Shown: in pieces, positions 14,937 through 22,202 of the stretch
Layout: each line of letters starts with the position of its first letter
How positions within the stretch are numbered: the stretch's first letter is position 1
Source of the DNA: Baffinella frigidus
Taxonomy: Eukaryota > Cryptophyceae > Cryptomonadales > Baffinellaceae
Direction: 5' to 3'
Assembly (NCBI GenBank): GCA_026770585.1
Contig: MU646322.1
Coordinates: 890,655-919,474, forward strand
Length of the DNA stretch: 28,820 nt
The notes under the pieces: model-generated
Seen by the model: the letters and a program-made list of their open reading frames with translations, nothing else
The model's database searches: none
What the model was told of the DNA's origin: nothing
Translations under genes and position numbers: made by a program

Positions 14937-15034
14937 ATCCTCCTGACGGTGCACGCAGCGGGAGATGGCGGCACGGATGAGGAGGTGGGACGCTGTCTCC
15001 TTCCAGTCAACCGGGGGGACGCGTTCGACCACTG
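14937..15034 (+). CDS. Exon, ILLTVHAAGDGGTDEEVGRC...
   Basis: Ninety-eight nucleotides between CCCCTAG and GTTCCC. It reads ILLTVHAAGDGGTDEEVGRC, then LLPVNRGDAFDHW. A short echo of its start is at 14843-14871, and longer ones at 15270-15340 and 15492-15709. Copies agree on the frame and on a G|GT(A/T)C donor. Family not recognised. Confidence 0.65.
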
Positions 15035-15059
15035 GTTCCCCTACACCCCGAGCCCTAAA

Positions 15060-15200
15060 TCCTGAACCTTGAGCCCTGAACCCGAAAACCCGAAAACCCG
15101 AAATCCCGAAAACCGAGATCCGAAACCCAAAACCCGAGACCCGAAACTCGAAACCCGAGACCCGAAACCCGAGACCCGAAACTCGAACATCGAAACCGCT
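15060..15200. repeat. CCCGAAA-type filler
   Basis: Local variant AACCCGAGACCCGAAA; the same subtype recurs at 15360-15420. It ends CGAAACCGCTGGTACAAAC twice (15190, 15418), a further trace of the exon end and its donor. Confidence 0.8.
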
Positions 15201-15269
15201 GGTACAAACCAACGTTGGGCCACGGGTTAGGGTCGGGATTCAGGTTTTAGGGGTTGGGTTAAGGTTCAG

Positions 15270-15340
15270 GGAGAGGGCGTCAACGATGAGGAGGTAGGGC
15301 GCTGCCTCCTTCAGATTAACTGCGGAGACGCCGACCACTG
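15270..15340 (+). pseudogene. Echo, GEGVNDEEVGRCLLQINCGD
   Basis: Reads GEGVNDEEVGRCLLQINCGD then ADHW, one codon shorter than 14937-15034, ending CTG|GTACCC. The frame is intact, so alternative use is possible. Confidence 0.6.
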
Positions 15341-15491
15341 GTACCCCTACACCCTTACACCCGAGACCCGAAACTCGAGACCCGAAACCCGAGACCCGAA
15401 ACCCGAAACCCGAACATCGAAACCGCTGGTACAAACCCGCCTTGGGCCACGGGTTGGGGTTGGGGTTTAGGTTCTAGGGGGCGGGGTTCAG

Positions 15492-15709
15492 GGAGATGGC
15501 GTCACCGATGAGGAGGTGGGGCCTATCCGGGGAAACCTACTTTTCTTTCGTTTGATGGCAACGAACATTACTACACAAATGCTTTAATATTACTAGTAAG
15601 AACGAATTGTGTAGTAATTTTCGTTGCCATCAAATGAAAGAAAAATAGGTTTCCCCGGATAAGGGCGCTGCCTCCTTCCGGTGAATCGTGGGGACGCGTT
15701 CGATGATTG
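15492..15709 (+). pseudogene. Echo of DEEVGRCLL exon interrupted by a MITE
   Basis: Left part GDGVTDEEVG (15492-15522), right part RCLLPVNRGDAFDD (15663-15709), ending TTG|GTACAA. Removing 15523-15662 and one GGGC restores an open frame matching its neighbours. Confidence 0.75.
15523..15662. mobile_element. MITE family A relative, TSD GGGC
   Basis: 140 bp, ends CTATCCGGGGAAACCTA / TAGGTTTCCCCGGATAA, flanked by GGGC at 15519-15522 and 15663-15666. The inner arms TGGCAACGAACATTACTACA / TGTGTAGTAATTTTCGTTGC tie it to the TAATCTCC elements. Confidence 0.88.
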
Positions 15710-15739
15710 GTACAACTCCACCACACCCTACACCCTGAA

Positions 15740-15888
15740 TCCTGAATCCTGAACCCGAATCCCGAAACCCGCAGCCCGAGACCCGATGCCCGAAAACCCA
15801 CACCCTCAACCCCAAGCCCTAAACCCCAGTCCCTAAACCCTAATCCCTAAACCCTTAACCCTAAACTCCAAATCCCAAACCCCACACC
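15740..15888. repeat. Mixed telomere-like filler
   Basis: CCCGAAA, then CCCTAAA, then CCCCACA units. Confidence 0.8.
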
Positions 15889-16174
15889 CCACACCCTCTG
15901 GGGCAGGTTTCCGCTGCTCTCGCAAGCCGGCGACCCCTAAACACTTAACTCATCCCCAAATCCCAAAGCCCACACCCTCTGGGGCAGGTTTCCGCTGCTC
16001 TCGCAAGCCGGCGACCCCTAAACACTTAACTCATCCCCAAATCCCAAAGCCCACACCCTCTGGGGCAGGTTTCCGCTGCTCTCGCAAGCCGGCGACCCCT
16101 AAACACTTAACTCAAACACAAATCCCAAAGCCCACACCCTCTGGGGCAGGTTTCCGCTGCTCTCGCAAGCCGGC
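15889..16174 (+). repeat. Array of an 81-bp unit, four copies
   Basis: CAG|GTTTCCGCTGCTCTCG plus following filler, with CAG ending at 15906, 15987, 16068 and 16149, spacing exactly 81. The copies are almost identical; the last continues into the full exon. It is the youngest exon-plus-filler amplification in the window. Confidence 0.9.
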
Positions 16175-16215
16175 GGCTTTCTCCACGACGTGAGGGGCAA
16201 CCGGTCGTGTGTCAG
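16150..16215 (+). CDS. Exon, FPLLSQAGGFLHDVRGNRSC
   Basis: Sixty-six nucleotides between GGGCAG and GTGACT. Frame FPLLSQAGGFLHDVRGNRSC then V; echoes at about 16586-16610 (DVRSNQSCVG), 17628 and 17687 (GKQSCVMCDAMGS) support this frame over the other open one. Family not recognised. Confidence 0.55.
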
Positions 16216-16321
16216 GTGACTCTGTCACTCGACTTAGAGTTGAGGGTTCAGGATTCAGGGTTTAGGGTTGAGACTCAGGCCCAGCCGCACCTGATGCACC
16301 TGATGCAACCAGTCTGTACAG

Positions 16322-16503
16322 TCCACCTACCCTAACACAGGCTACCGTAACACATACTTACCCTCCACACATACTCCTTCGGCCGGCCCCCGATTTCCCC
16401 CTGCAAGGAAGTATGCCTGAAGGGTGGACACCATAACGCATACCTACCCTCCACACATACTCCATCAGTCCGGCCCCGACGGGTATGTGTTAGGGTAGAC
16501 CAC
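16322..16503. mobile_element. Imperfect foldback with CACATACTTACCCTCCACAC
   Basis: CCACCTACCCTAACACA at left, TGTGTTAGGGTAGACCAC at right. It contains a tandem duplication of (A/G)CATAC(T/C)TACCCTCCACA then CATACTCC (16370 and 16439) and an inverted GTATGCCTGAAGGGTGGACA. Confidence 0.55.
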
Positions 16504-16585
16504 TGTAGCACTCGTCTTTGAAGATTGTGAACAGTGCCTCAAATTCGAGCACGCGTCTTTTAGATTGTGTATTAGGTGTCGGGAC

Positions 16586-16610
16586 GTCCGTAGCAACCAG
16601 TCGTGTGTCG
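16586..16610 (+). pseudogene. Echo, DVRSNQSCVG
   Basis: GACGTCCGTAGCAACCAGTC then GTGTGTCGG|GTGACT. Same donor hexamer as the exon at 16215. Confidence 0.55.
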
Positions 16611-16617
16611 GGTGACT

Positions 16618-16886
16618 TTAGAGTTTAGAGTTGACTTAGCGTTTATAGAGTTGACTTAGGGTTTAGAGTTTGACCTAGGGTTTAGAGTTTAGGGTTTATG
16701 GTTTCGCCCTCTTGACCAACCACACATGTCTTGACGGTGCTAGCTCCCGGGCGCCCGGAGAATTTGACTTGAGAAAGCCATCCAGGGCTGAACCCTTCCT
16801 TGTTGTTCACACGCCTGCACCACCCGGTGAAGGGTCCAGGTTGGGACCACTTCTTCTGGTCTTCTGATACAGCGTCGTTTCCACGG
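16618..16886. other. G-strand filler and spacer
   Basis: TTTAGAG/TTGACTTAGGG units at 16618-16700, then unassigned sequence; a minus-strand ORF through it has no support. Confidence 0.4.
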
Positions 16887-17060
16887 TAGAGCGCTGCGCA
16901 GAGAAGTTGGCCACGGGAAATAATGAAAAATCGAGAAATTGGAGCCATTTTGTCAACTTTTGAGAAATTTAGTACCATGAATTTCTCAAAAGTGGGGAAA
17001 TGGCTCCAATTTCCCCATTTCCCCATTTTTCGGTGGCCAACTTCTCTGCACAGCGCTCTA
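16887..17060. mobile_element. MITE family D, copy 2
   Basis: 174 bp, same arms as 13052-13250 (TAGAGCGCTGCGCAGAGAAG then TTGGCCAC). The interior GAGAAATTGGAGCCATTTTG is inverted as GGGGAAATGGCTCCAATTTC. Confidence 0.85.
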
Positions 17061-17099
17061 CATCCAACACAACGCCTTCCGTGGTACATCCTTATCTGG

Positions 17100-17110
17100 A
17101 ACCTTGCACC

Positions 17111-17142
<32 letters not shown>

Positions 17143-17195
17143 ACCTTGAACCCTGAACCCTAAACCCTCAACCACAAACCACAAACCCTCAACGC
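17100..17195. repeat. CCCTCAA filler
   Basis: CCCTCAA units, ending GCCGCAG at the next exon copy. Confidence 0.8.
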
Positions 17196-17200
17196 CGCAG

Positions 17201-17272
17201 GCTCTCCCACAACTACCACTTGGAGCTGAACTTTCTCCCAGACGCCGCCTCTCTCGGCCCTGACTCTTTAGT
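17201..17272 (+). pseudogene. Echo, NYHLELNFLPDAASLGPDSL
   Basis: Reads LSHNYHLELNFLPDAASLGP then DSLV. It is followed by GTGAGT, a strong donor where the intact copy continues, so this copy could splice as a shorter exon. Confidence 0.55.
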
Positions 17273-17286
17273 TGTGAGTGTGCCTT

Positions 17287-17382
17287 CAAGACGCGCCAGT
17301 ACTAACGTGTGTGTTCCCTCAGGACGCGCCCGCACTAACCCAGGACGCGCCCGTACTAATCCCGGACGCGCCAGTACTAGCG
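17287..17382. repeat. Minisatellite with TACTAAC-like words
   Basis: Four units of (A/G)GACGCGCC(A/C)GTACTAA(C/T), the second followed by CCAG. TACTAAC is the yeast branch-point consensus; functional meaning is only a guess. Confidence 0.7.
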
Positions 17383-17423
17383 CGGCCCTTTGTTTGCTGA
17401 CGGCTCGGAAATGGACACCACAG

Positions 17424-17527
17424 GCTGGCGTACAACTACCACTTGGAGCCTGACTTTCTCCCGGAGGCGGCTGCTCTGGATCCTGACTCGATCGTGTCCT
17501 ACGCGACCATGGCGGTTGATGCTGCTG
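17424..17527 (+). CDS. Exon, LAYNYHLEPDFLPEAAALDP...
   Basis: One hundred and four nucleotides between CACAG and GTACCC. It reads LAYNYHLEPDFLPEAAALDP, then DSIVSYATMAVDAA. Echoes at 17201, about 17791, 17970 and 18157. The 3' echoes keep SxATxxxDAAG and the G|GTAC donor. Family not recognised. Confidence 0.68.
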
Positions 17528-17532
17528 GTACC

Positions 17533-17612
17533 CCATTGAGGGTTGAGAATTGAGGGTGGAGGGTGGAGGGTGGAGGGTGGAGGGTGGAGGGTTGAGGGTT
17601 GATGTAGGGTTA
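17533..17612. repeat. GGTTGAG/GGGTGGA filler, G-rich strand
   Basis: Six GGAGGGT units, opposite in orientation to the filler upstream of the exon. Confidence 0.8.
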
Positions 17613-17686
17613 AGCCTCTGGCCTGAGGCAACCAGTCGTGCGTACCTCCGAGGTGGTCCCCACATCTTGCCTGTATTTTTTTCACC

Positions 17687-17765
17687 TGGGGCAAACAGTC
17701 GTGCGTCATGTGTGACGCAATGGGGTCACGCTCACGCCCTCCCGAGGATTTCCAATCTCAAGTAA
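17687..17765 (+). pseudogene. Echo of the GNRSCV exon with extension
   Basis: Reads GKQSCVMCDAMGSRSRPPED then FQSQ. A shorter echo (GNQSCVP) is at 17628. The extension is not seen in the 16150 exon. Interleaving of this exon's echoes with those of the NYHLEP exon shows a multi-exon block was duplicated. Confidence 0.45.
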
Positions 17766-17790
17766 AGCTGGTTCCCTCTCATGCAAGCTG

Positions 17791-17869
17791 GACGCGATGG
17801 CGTCCCACGCGACCGATAAATGCTGCTGGACCCTCATCCCTCTCTCCTTCTCTCCTCATCTTCTCGTTG

Positions 17870-17909
<40 letters not shown>

Positions 17910-18003
17910 CCGCTCCATCTCACTCTCTCTACCCCCTTGTCTCCCCCCCCCCCGTGCCGTCCCACCGCGGCGTCACACGCGACCGTGGCGGCCGATGCCG
18001 CTG
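17791..18003 (+). pseudogene. Two echoes of the SYATMAVDAAG exon end
   Basis: 17791-17830 contains GCGTCCCACGCGACCGATAA then ATGCTGCTGG; 17970-18003 reads ASHATVAADAA before G|GTACAC. They flank the CT tract. Confidence 0.6.
17826..17953. repeat. CT microsatellite and C run
   Basis: (CT)n at 17868-17908 and a run of 10-11 C near 17944. Confidence 0.9.
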
Positions 18004-18156
18004 GTACACACAAGGGACCAAGGGTTTTCCTGTGGACCTAGGGGCTTCCTCATTTCTCTATTTCCTTTTTTCTAGGGCGTGGGGGTTCCCCTATTTCCCA
18101 TGGACAAAAGGGTCCCCTCTATTTCCTGGGGACCTAGGGTTTTCCTCATCTCTCTA

Positions 18157-18369
18157 TGACGTCCCGTGCGACATTCCACACGGGGCTATCCATGCGAACA
18201 AATTCATAAGTTAATGATTGGATTATTGCCAAGGAAACACGCCAAAAGTCAGCATTTGATCACGTTTCCGTACGGACATCCGTACGGAAACGAGATCATT
18301 TCCCCACAAATTTTAAGATGTCCTTTTATTCTGTTCGCATGGATAGCCTCGTGTGGTTCGCGGCTGATG
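18157..18369 (+). pseudogene. Echo of SYATMAVDAAG, split by a foldback
   Basis: Left ATGACGTCCCGTGCGACATT, right TTCGCGGCTGATG|GTACC. Joining them across 18176-18356 with one TT gives SRATFAADG in the frame and length of its neighbours. Confidence 0.7.
18176..18356. mobile_element. Foldback family F, copy 1 (CCACACGGGGCTATCC)
   Basis: 181 bp, ends CCACACGGGGCTATCCATGC / GCATGGATAGCCTCGTGTGG, flanked by TT. A second stem inside (18259-18297) has arms CACGTTTCCGTACGGA / TCCGTACGGAAACGAG. Copy 2 starts at 28721. Confidence 0.85.
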
Positions 18370-18457
18370 GTACCAGGGGTTCAGGCGTTGATGGTTAGGG
18401 GTAAGTGTTTAGGGTTTAGGGTTTTAGGAGAAAACCGCCGGCCTGCGAGTGCAACGG

Positions 18458-18583
18458 CCACGCCAGATTCTGGGGAGGTGTTGCCAAAAGTCAATTTCCC
18501 CTCAAGACAGTGGTTTTCAAAAGTCAAAGAACCTCATCAGATGTGTTTTGAAAAAATCAACACCCACCTCCAATCTGGCGTGG
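18458..18583. mobile_element. Foldback, CCACGCCAGATT ends, TSD GG
   Basis: 126 bp. CCACGCCAGATT/AATCTGGCGTGG perfect, then GGAGGTGTTG/CAACACCCACCTCC. Flanked by GG. Interior has two AAAAGTCAA words. Confidence 0.75.
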
Positions 18584-18620
18584 GGGGACCTGTCCTGAGA
18601 TCGGCTGATCTCATTTTGAT

Positions 18621-18809
18621 AGTGACGCAACCTATAATTAGTTTTGTAAAGCAACTCGTTCTGGTATAAATTATGAAACAAAGGCCATTTAAAACTAAAA
18701 AGGGCTCCAATTCTTTTTTAGGGCTCCAATTCCTTTTTAAACCAGGTCTCGTTTTATAATTTGTACCATAACGAGTTACTTGACAAAACTAATTATAGGT
18801 TGCGTCACT
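18621..18809. mobile_element. Foldback with about 54-bp arms (AGTGACGCAACC)
   Basis: 189 bp. AGTGACGCAACCTATAATTA then GTTTTGTAAAGCAACTCGTT at left, inverted at right with few mismatches. The centre has AGGGCTCCAATTC twice. It has the longest arms in the window, so it is probably recent. Confidence 0.85.
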
Positions 18810-18889
18810 GGGAATTTCAAGCCAATGCTCTCTCCGGAAAAGCTTAGTGTCTCTGAAGGGATGCTGGTTCTCTTTAAAGCAGGTTCGAT

Positions 18890-19130
18890 ACCCGAAACCC
18901 GAAACCATAAAACCAAAAATCCAAATCCATGAACCGAATCCCTTAACCCTGAACCCTGAACCCTAAACCCCAACCCTTAAACCCTAAACCCTAAACCCTA
19001 AACCAGGCAAGAAGGCCGCAAAGGCAATTGGGGACTCCGAGGTCGACCCCTTAGGGTTTGGGGTTGAGGGTTGAGGGTTGAGGGTTGAGGGTTTAGGGTT
19101 TAGGGATTCGGTTGATGGTTTAGGAATTTT
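18890..19130. repeat. Telomere-like filler with a strand switch
   Basis: CCCGAAA and CCCTAAA to 19002, a 46-bp unique segment (GGCAAGAAGGCCGCAAAGGC..., frame KKAAKAIGDSE, possibly a tiny exon), then TTTGGGG/GGTTGAG units from 19053. Confidence 0.7.
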
Positions 19131-19397
19131 GGTTTATTGCCCGACTCCCATCTCGTCCTACCCCCCCCTTAATCAGTACAACCTACACCCCTAGGACGTT
19201 TCCAACATTAATTGCGAACTTAGTATAGAACCAAACCCCCCGAAACCGAACTCGCAGGCACCTCCTATCTCTTCCTAGTCAAAACTGGGTTCACCATAAA
19301 ACACATTTAGAGAAGAAATTCAGTGCAAAAGGGCATCTAAAATGTCATTATGGCGAGCCCAGATGTACTCAGGCAGGGTTAGGACCCCCCCTTTCAG
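19131..19397. other. Unassigned spacer
   Basis: No repeat or exon I can support. Several possible acceptors (CTCGCAG at 19257, CAGGCAG at 19374). Confidence 0.3.
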
Positions 19398-19464
19398 AAT
19401 TCAGTACGAGGGGCCCGTGGCTGTCGACTGCACCGGGGAGGTTCTACACTGGGACGATCTCATA
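19398..19464 (+). CDS. Exon, IQYEGPVAVDCTGEVLHWDD
   Basis: After CTTTCAG it reads IQYEGPVAVDCTGEVLHWDD then LI. The following bases are ATAG|GAAATT, so no GT donor is visible at the point of compositional change. No echo found. Family not recognised. Confidence 0.5.
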
Positions 19465-19567
19465 GGAAATTTAATTTAATTTGAAATATTGAATTTCAAT
19501 GAAAATTAGTAAAAAAAAGGTTTTTAAAAAATGTTACAACACCAATTTTAGAATTGGTTTTAATCAG

Positions 19568-20316
19568 GACGCGATGCACTTCGACTTCTTCCCGCACTTC
19601 CGCGCACCGCTGGAGCGTCTTGCGCCATTTATGTATTATCATTATTATTATTCTTGTTCATGCGGCTAACTTCTCAGCACACCGCTCTACCAGCAACCCA
19701 GCCGTCAACTCCCCCCAGAACAAACCCTCCGGTCTCAACCATTTAAACCCTTGACCGATTTTATTTGAAACAGGATGCCATGCACTTCGACGTTCCCCCG
19801 CACTTCCGCACATCACAGTCGGAGCTGTACCAGCAACCCGCATACATCCACCGGTTTCAAAAACTTCAATCCAATTTTTTATGTGTCTTTAAATCCAATT
19901 TGCGACGCAATTTTGAGGTATCTTGGACAATTTAACACCGATAAAATGAATTATAAACAGGACGCGATGCACTTTGACGTCCCTCCGCACTTCACAGCTA
20001 CGGCGGAGTTTTTGTATTAGTCAACTCACCTGCGAATGTGTGGTAAAGAAGTACACGTAACGTGTGCCTCGTTTCTTAAATTGACAGATTTGTGGGGGAG
20101 TTGACTTTTGCAAAATCTCCGCAGTGCACTACCGCGCACCGCTGGAGCGTCTATCTCGAGACGGTGTCAACAAATAGATTCCGCCTTCAACAATCTCACA
20201 ATAATACCGAGTTCAACAATCGAATAAATTTATTTTCACCAATTTTAAAATTGGCTTTAATCAGGACGCGATGCACTTCGACGCCCCCCCGCACTTCCGC
20301 GCACCCAAGGAGCGTC
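19568..20316 (+). pseudogene. Four echoes of DAMHFDVPPHFRAPLERL
   Basis: Starts at 19568, 19774, 19961 and 20265, each after CAG, with (G/A)CGATGCACTTCGAC and CCGCACTTCCGC. The intron end (ACCAATTTTAGAATTGGTTT) is also duplicated before copies 1 and 4, so intron and exon were copied together. A fragment TACCGCGCACCGCTGGAGCG is at 20131. Frames of copies 1, 2 and 3 diverge after about 15 codons. Confidence 0.7.
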
Positions 20317-20328
20317 TCGAGAGAGTCC

Positions 20329-20418
20329 CTAGACACAAAGCCACACACCTGGAATCCGCGCGTGGAGAGAGCTTTGATCGCACGGACGGCGCTGGAGGAA
20401 GGCACCATGACACTCTCG
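20329..20418 (-). pseudogene. Inverted echo, MVPSSSAVRAIKALSTRGFQ
   Basis: On the minus strand it reads VMVPSSSAVRAIKALSTRGF then Q|V, including the donor and the first intron bases GTGTGTGGCTTTGTGTCTAG. It is bounded by CTCGAGAGAGT and ACTCTCGAG, so the segment between two CTCGAGAG sites has been flipped. Confidence 0.75.
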
Positions 20419-20587
20419 AGATGGTGCCCTCCGCAGGCACCAGCACTGTCTCGCGATATTCACCGCTTTTAATACCAAAATCACCGGGTTCAAACAATCT
20501 AAATCCAGGTTTCAACCTGCTAACAATACCGGGTTCAACAATCTATCAAAACTGATTTTTGCCGATTTTAAAATTGGTGGCAAACAG

Positions 20588-20713
20588 GACGCGATGCACT
20601 TCGACATCCCCCCCCCGCACTTCCGCGCGCCACTGGAGCGTCTCGAGAGAGTGATGGTGCCCTCGTCTGGCGCGGTCCGCGCTATCAAGGCTCTCTCCGC
20701 GCGCGGATTCCAG
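20588..20713 (+). CDS. Exon, 42 codons (DAMHFD...VRAIKALSARGFQ)
   Basis: One hundred and twenty-six nucleotides between AAACAG and GTGTGG. It reads DAMHFDIPPPHFRAPLERLE, then RVMVPSSGAVRAIKALSARG, FQ. It is the only copy in which both halves are joined in frame. Upstream echoes carry the first half, downstream ones the second. Family not recognised. Confidence 0.7.
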
Positions 20714-20756
20714 GTGTGGGGCTTGGTGTCTAGGGATGAGGAGTTAGGAGTTGGAG

Positions 20757-20845
20757 AGAGGGATGGTGCCTTCGTCGGGCGCTGTCCGCGCGATCAAAGC
20801 TCTGTCGGCGCGTGGGTTCCAGGTGTGGGTTTCGGGTTTAGCGTC

Positions 20846-20911
<66 letters not shown>

Positions 20912-21258
20912 GGTCTAGGGTTTGGGGGTTCCGCGCACCGCAGGAGCGTCTCGAGAGAGGGATGGTGCCCTCGTCGGGCGCTCTCCGCGCTGTCAAAGCT
21001 CTGTCGGCGCGCGGATTCCAGGCACGGCCCCGAGACAACACTTTGCTGAGAAGCAACTGATGGAGAGAGATGTGGCTGGTTTGTAAAGCAATTGACCCCC
21101 CGGTCCGTGCGATCAAAGCTCTCTCCGCGCGCGGGTTTCCAGGTGTGGGGTTTGGTGTCTAGGGTTGAGGAGTGAGGAGTTAGGAGTTGGGATATGGGAG
21201 TTGGAAGTTAGGAGTCAGGAGTTAGCGAGAGTGATGGTGCCCTCATCGGGTGCTGCTA
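20757..21258 (+). pseudogene. Echoes of VPSSGAVRAIKALSARGFQ
   Basis: 20762-20823, 20930-21021 and 21094-21141, plus a start at 21233. Each keeps GCGCG(G/T)G(A/T)TTCCAGG and three keep GTGTGGG(G/T)TT. The second also keeps CGCACCGCAGGAGCGTCTCG from the first half. Confidence 0.7.
20840..20935. repeat. GGTTGAG filler, near-perfect array
   Basis: About ten consecutive GAGGGTT heptamers with almost no variation. Confidence 0.9.
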
Positions 21259-21262
21259 GTTC

Positions 21263-21424
21263 ATAGGCTAACGGCCTGAAAATGGGGTAGTTAGGCATAC
21301 GGCATTGCCTAGGACCTCCTACCGTAGGCCGAGGGATCCTACGACCAAAAAGTCTCGGCCTACGGTAGGAGGTCCTAGGCAATGCCGTAGGCCTAACTAC
21401 CCCATTTTCAGGCCGTTACCCTAT
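21263..21424. mobile_element. MITE family E, copy 2
   Basis: 162 bp, same as 13405-13566 with about 95% identity. It lies between exon echoes. Confidence 0.85.
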
Positions 21425-21507
21425 TAAGGTGGTTTTATCGTGAAGCAACTGGCGCGGGTTGACTGCACGTGCGAGCTAAACCCCATACTCCACACCCCAA
21501 ACCCCAG

Positions 21508-21598
21508 GTTGTGGTGGTAGGGGTGGGGGACGCAGGGCGTGCTATGCAGGCAGAAGCCGCCCTCCGTCGCATCGGCCTCCTCTCTCCGGACGGAAACG
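21508..21598 (+). CDS. Exon, VVVVGVGDAGRAMQAEAALR...
   Basis: Ninety-one nucleotides between CCCCAG and GTACATC. It reads VVVVGVGDAGRAMQAEAALR, then RIGLLSPDGN. VVVVGVGDAG resembles a nucleotide-binding beta-strand and glycine loop, but this is suggestive only. An echo lies at 21751-21907. Confidence 0.62.
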
Positions 21599-21750
21599 GT
21601 ACATCAGTCGCTTTACATTAAACCCGCGCCTCTCTCTCGATCCGTTGTTTCAGTACAAGATCCGTTGTTTTAGTACTCGACGTGCAGGACCCGAAGCGCG
21701 GTGCGTGACCCTCAAGGTCCTACGGTGGGGCTAGCGCATCGGCCGGGTAT

Positions 21751-21907
21751 GCAGGGCGCGCCACGCAGGCAGAGGCAGCGCTGCCGATGTGGCTGGTTTG
21801 TAAAGCAACCTCGAAACCCTAAACCCTAAACCGTAAACCCTAGTTGCTTTACAAATCAGTTGCTTTACAAACCAGCCACATCGGCCTCTTCTCTCCCGAC
21901 GGACACG
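21751..21907 (+). pseudogene. Echo of GVGDAGRA exon, interrupted
   Basis: Left part AGRATQAEAAL (21751-21783), right part IGLFSPDGH ending CG|GTACACC. The 21784-21884 foldback sits between. The frame resumes on the far side. Confidence 0.65.
21784..21884. mobile_element. Foldback, CCGATGTGGCTGGTTTGTAA arms, telomere core
   Basis: CCGATGTGGCTGGTTTGTAA then AGCAAC is inverted at the right. The loop is CCCTAAACCCTAAACCGTAA. The outer CCACATCGG coincides with exon sequence, so one arm may derive from the exon. GTGGCTG(G/C)TTTGTA recurs at 21072 and 23206. Confidence 0.75.
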
Positions 21908-22014
21908 GTACACCCGTGACTCGCAAGAGAGAAGTCGATCCACCACCCCCCTGCGTGCAGGTCTCGCATCAACGACAGGCGCGTGCCATGATCTCCCTTT
22001 GGTGTTTTCAAAAC

Positions 22015-22164
22015 GACCATGCTTCCGCTGGATCCTCTCTGAGTCGCTTTTTCGCGGCGTCGACCCAAACCCCCAAACCCCCAAACCCCAAACACGAAAC
22101 CCAAAACCCAAAACCATCAACCATCAACCATCAACCATCAACCATCAACCATCAACCCTCAACC

Positions 22165-22202
<38 letters not shown>

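Noticed and set aside
15889-16174. CRISPR-like regular array
   Set aside because: Four 81-bp units without unique spacers; the unit is exon plus telomere-like filler in a eukaryotic-type region.
20588-20713. Resemblance of VRAIKALSARGFQV to the C-terminal region of tRNA guanine-26 methyltransferase (Trm1)
   Set aside because: Only a loose pattern of a helix ending in G(F/Y)xV. No other exon shows a Trm1 motif, so I assign no function.
21508-21598. FtsZ/Rossmann-like reading of VVVVGVGDAG
   Set aside because: A single glycine loop in one short exon, without the rest of the fold, does not support a family call.
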